Shown here piece after piece: positions 5,172-5,308 of a stretch of 5,308 nucleotides of DNA. The stretch's first letter is position 1. Every line of letters begins with the position of its first letter. Source of the stretch: Halobacteriales archaeon QH_10_65_19 (GTDB lineage: Archaea > Halobacteriota > Halobacteria > Halobacteriales > Haloarculaceae); the NCBI GenBank assembly GCA_003022085.1, contig PXQK01000082.1, positions 1 to 5,308 of the forward strand. Reading direction: 5' to 3'. Below the pieces are notes generated by a model. That model ran no database searches, was not told the origin of the DNA, and was given only the letters and a program-made list of their open reading frames with translations. The position numbers and the translations under genes were made by a program.

Positions 5172-5308
5172 TGTAGAAAGCCCCCTCGCGCTCGACCGTC
5201 CGGGGCTCACTGCGGTCCTCGCTCTCCGCCTGGCGAGACGGTCCTGCTCGCTCCGCTGCGCGGGCTGCGACTCGCTGGCCTTCGCTCGCTGTGCTCGCGA
5301 AGACACCG
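5172..5308. repeat. Low-complexity, repeat-rich non-coding tract (possible dispersed haloarchaeal repeat)
   Basis: The last ~137 bp consist of variations on CTCGCT/CTCCGC/CGCTCG words. An imperfect direct repeat (CGGTCCTCGCTCTCCGC at 5213-5229 and CGGTCCTGCTCGCTCCGC at 5239-5256) is spaced 26 nt apart. Inverted repeats include AGCCCC at 5179-5184 with GGGGCT at 5202-5207, and CTTCGC at 5280-5285 with GCGAAG at 5297-5302. An open frame runs through it on the minus strand, but its Arg/Ser/Ala/Gln-rich translation is not protein-like. Similar tracts are, as I recall, scattered in haloarchaeal intergenic regions. It continues past the window edge, so its limits and nature are unknown. Confidence 0.5.

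Noticed and set aside
4965..5306. Minus-strand open frame at the right edge
   Set aside because: It is opposite the NOG1 relic and then runs through low-complexity DNA; the translation is Arg/Ser/Ala/Gln-rich without motifs.

Overview
The window looks like chromosomal DNA from a halophilic archaeon (class Halobacteria). The base composition is very GC-rich, and the encoded proteins are strongly acidic (Asp/Glu-rich) with little lysine. Promoters are TATA-like boxes about 27-36 nt from start codons that lack good Shine-Dalgarno sites, which fits leaderless or near-leaderless transcripts. There is also a haloarchaeal-style secreted protein with a dockerin-like tail. I cannot name a genus from the sequence alone.

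Layout, left to right. (1) Positions 1-1386 (+) hold the 3' part of a penicillin acylase family (Ntn-hydrolase) gene; its start and catalytic N-terminal nucleophile lie outside the window. (2) Positions 1412-1756 (+) encode a small, very hydrophobic membrane protein 25 nt downstream, probably in the same operon. A 10-codon mini-ORF bridges the two genes by overlapping both the upstream stop and the downstream start. (3) Positions 1757-1888 are intergenic, with a GC-rich inverted repeat and a TATA-like box. (4) Positions 1889-2938 (+) encode a complete 349-residue alpha/beta-hydrolase with a visible catalytic triad. (5) Positions 2963-4480 (-) are convergent with it and encode a 505-residue secreted protein: signal peptide, beta-rich repeat A1, CARDB-like domain, repeat A2, then a dockerin-like Ca2+-binding tail. 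The two A repeats are 136 residues each and about 84% identical without gaps. (6) Positions 4481-4688 form the upstream region between the surface gene and a divergent gene relic. (7) Positions 4689-5137 (+) are a decayed copy of a NOG1-type GTP-binding protein gene. It has lost its start codon, carries an in-frame amber stop, and has an internal deletion with frameshift that removed the G1-G3 GTPase motifs; the G4 motif NKID remains. (8) Positions 5138-5308 are non-coding, ending in a low-complexity tract rich in TCGCT-type words and short direct and inverted repeats, probably a copy of a dispersed haloarchaeal repeat.

Functionally, the first two genes may work together at or near the membrane. 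The alpha/beta-hydrolase has its own promoter. The surface protein is an independent secreted unit. The right end is a degraded region containing a gene relic and repeat-like DNA. I see no CRISPR array, tRNA, rRNA or transposase. The points most worth following up are the multiply broken NOG1 copy, the patchwork-identical internal duplication in the surface protein, and the repeat-like tract at the right edge.
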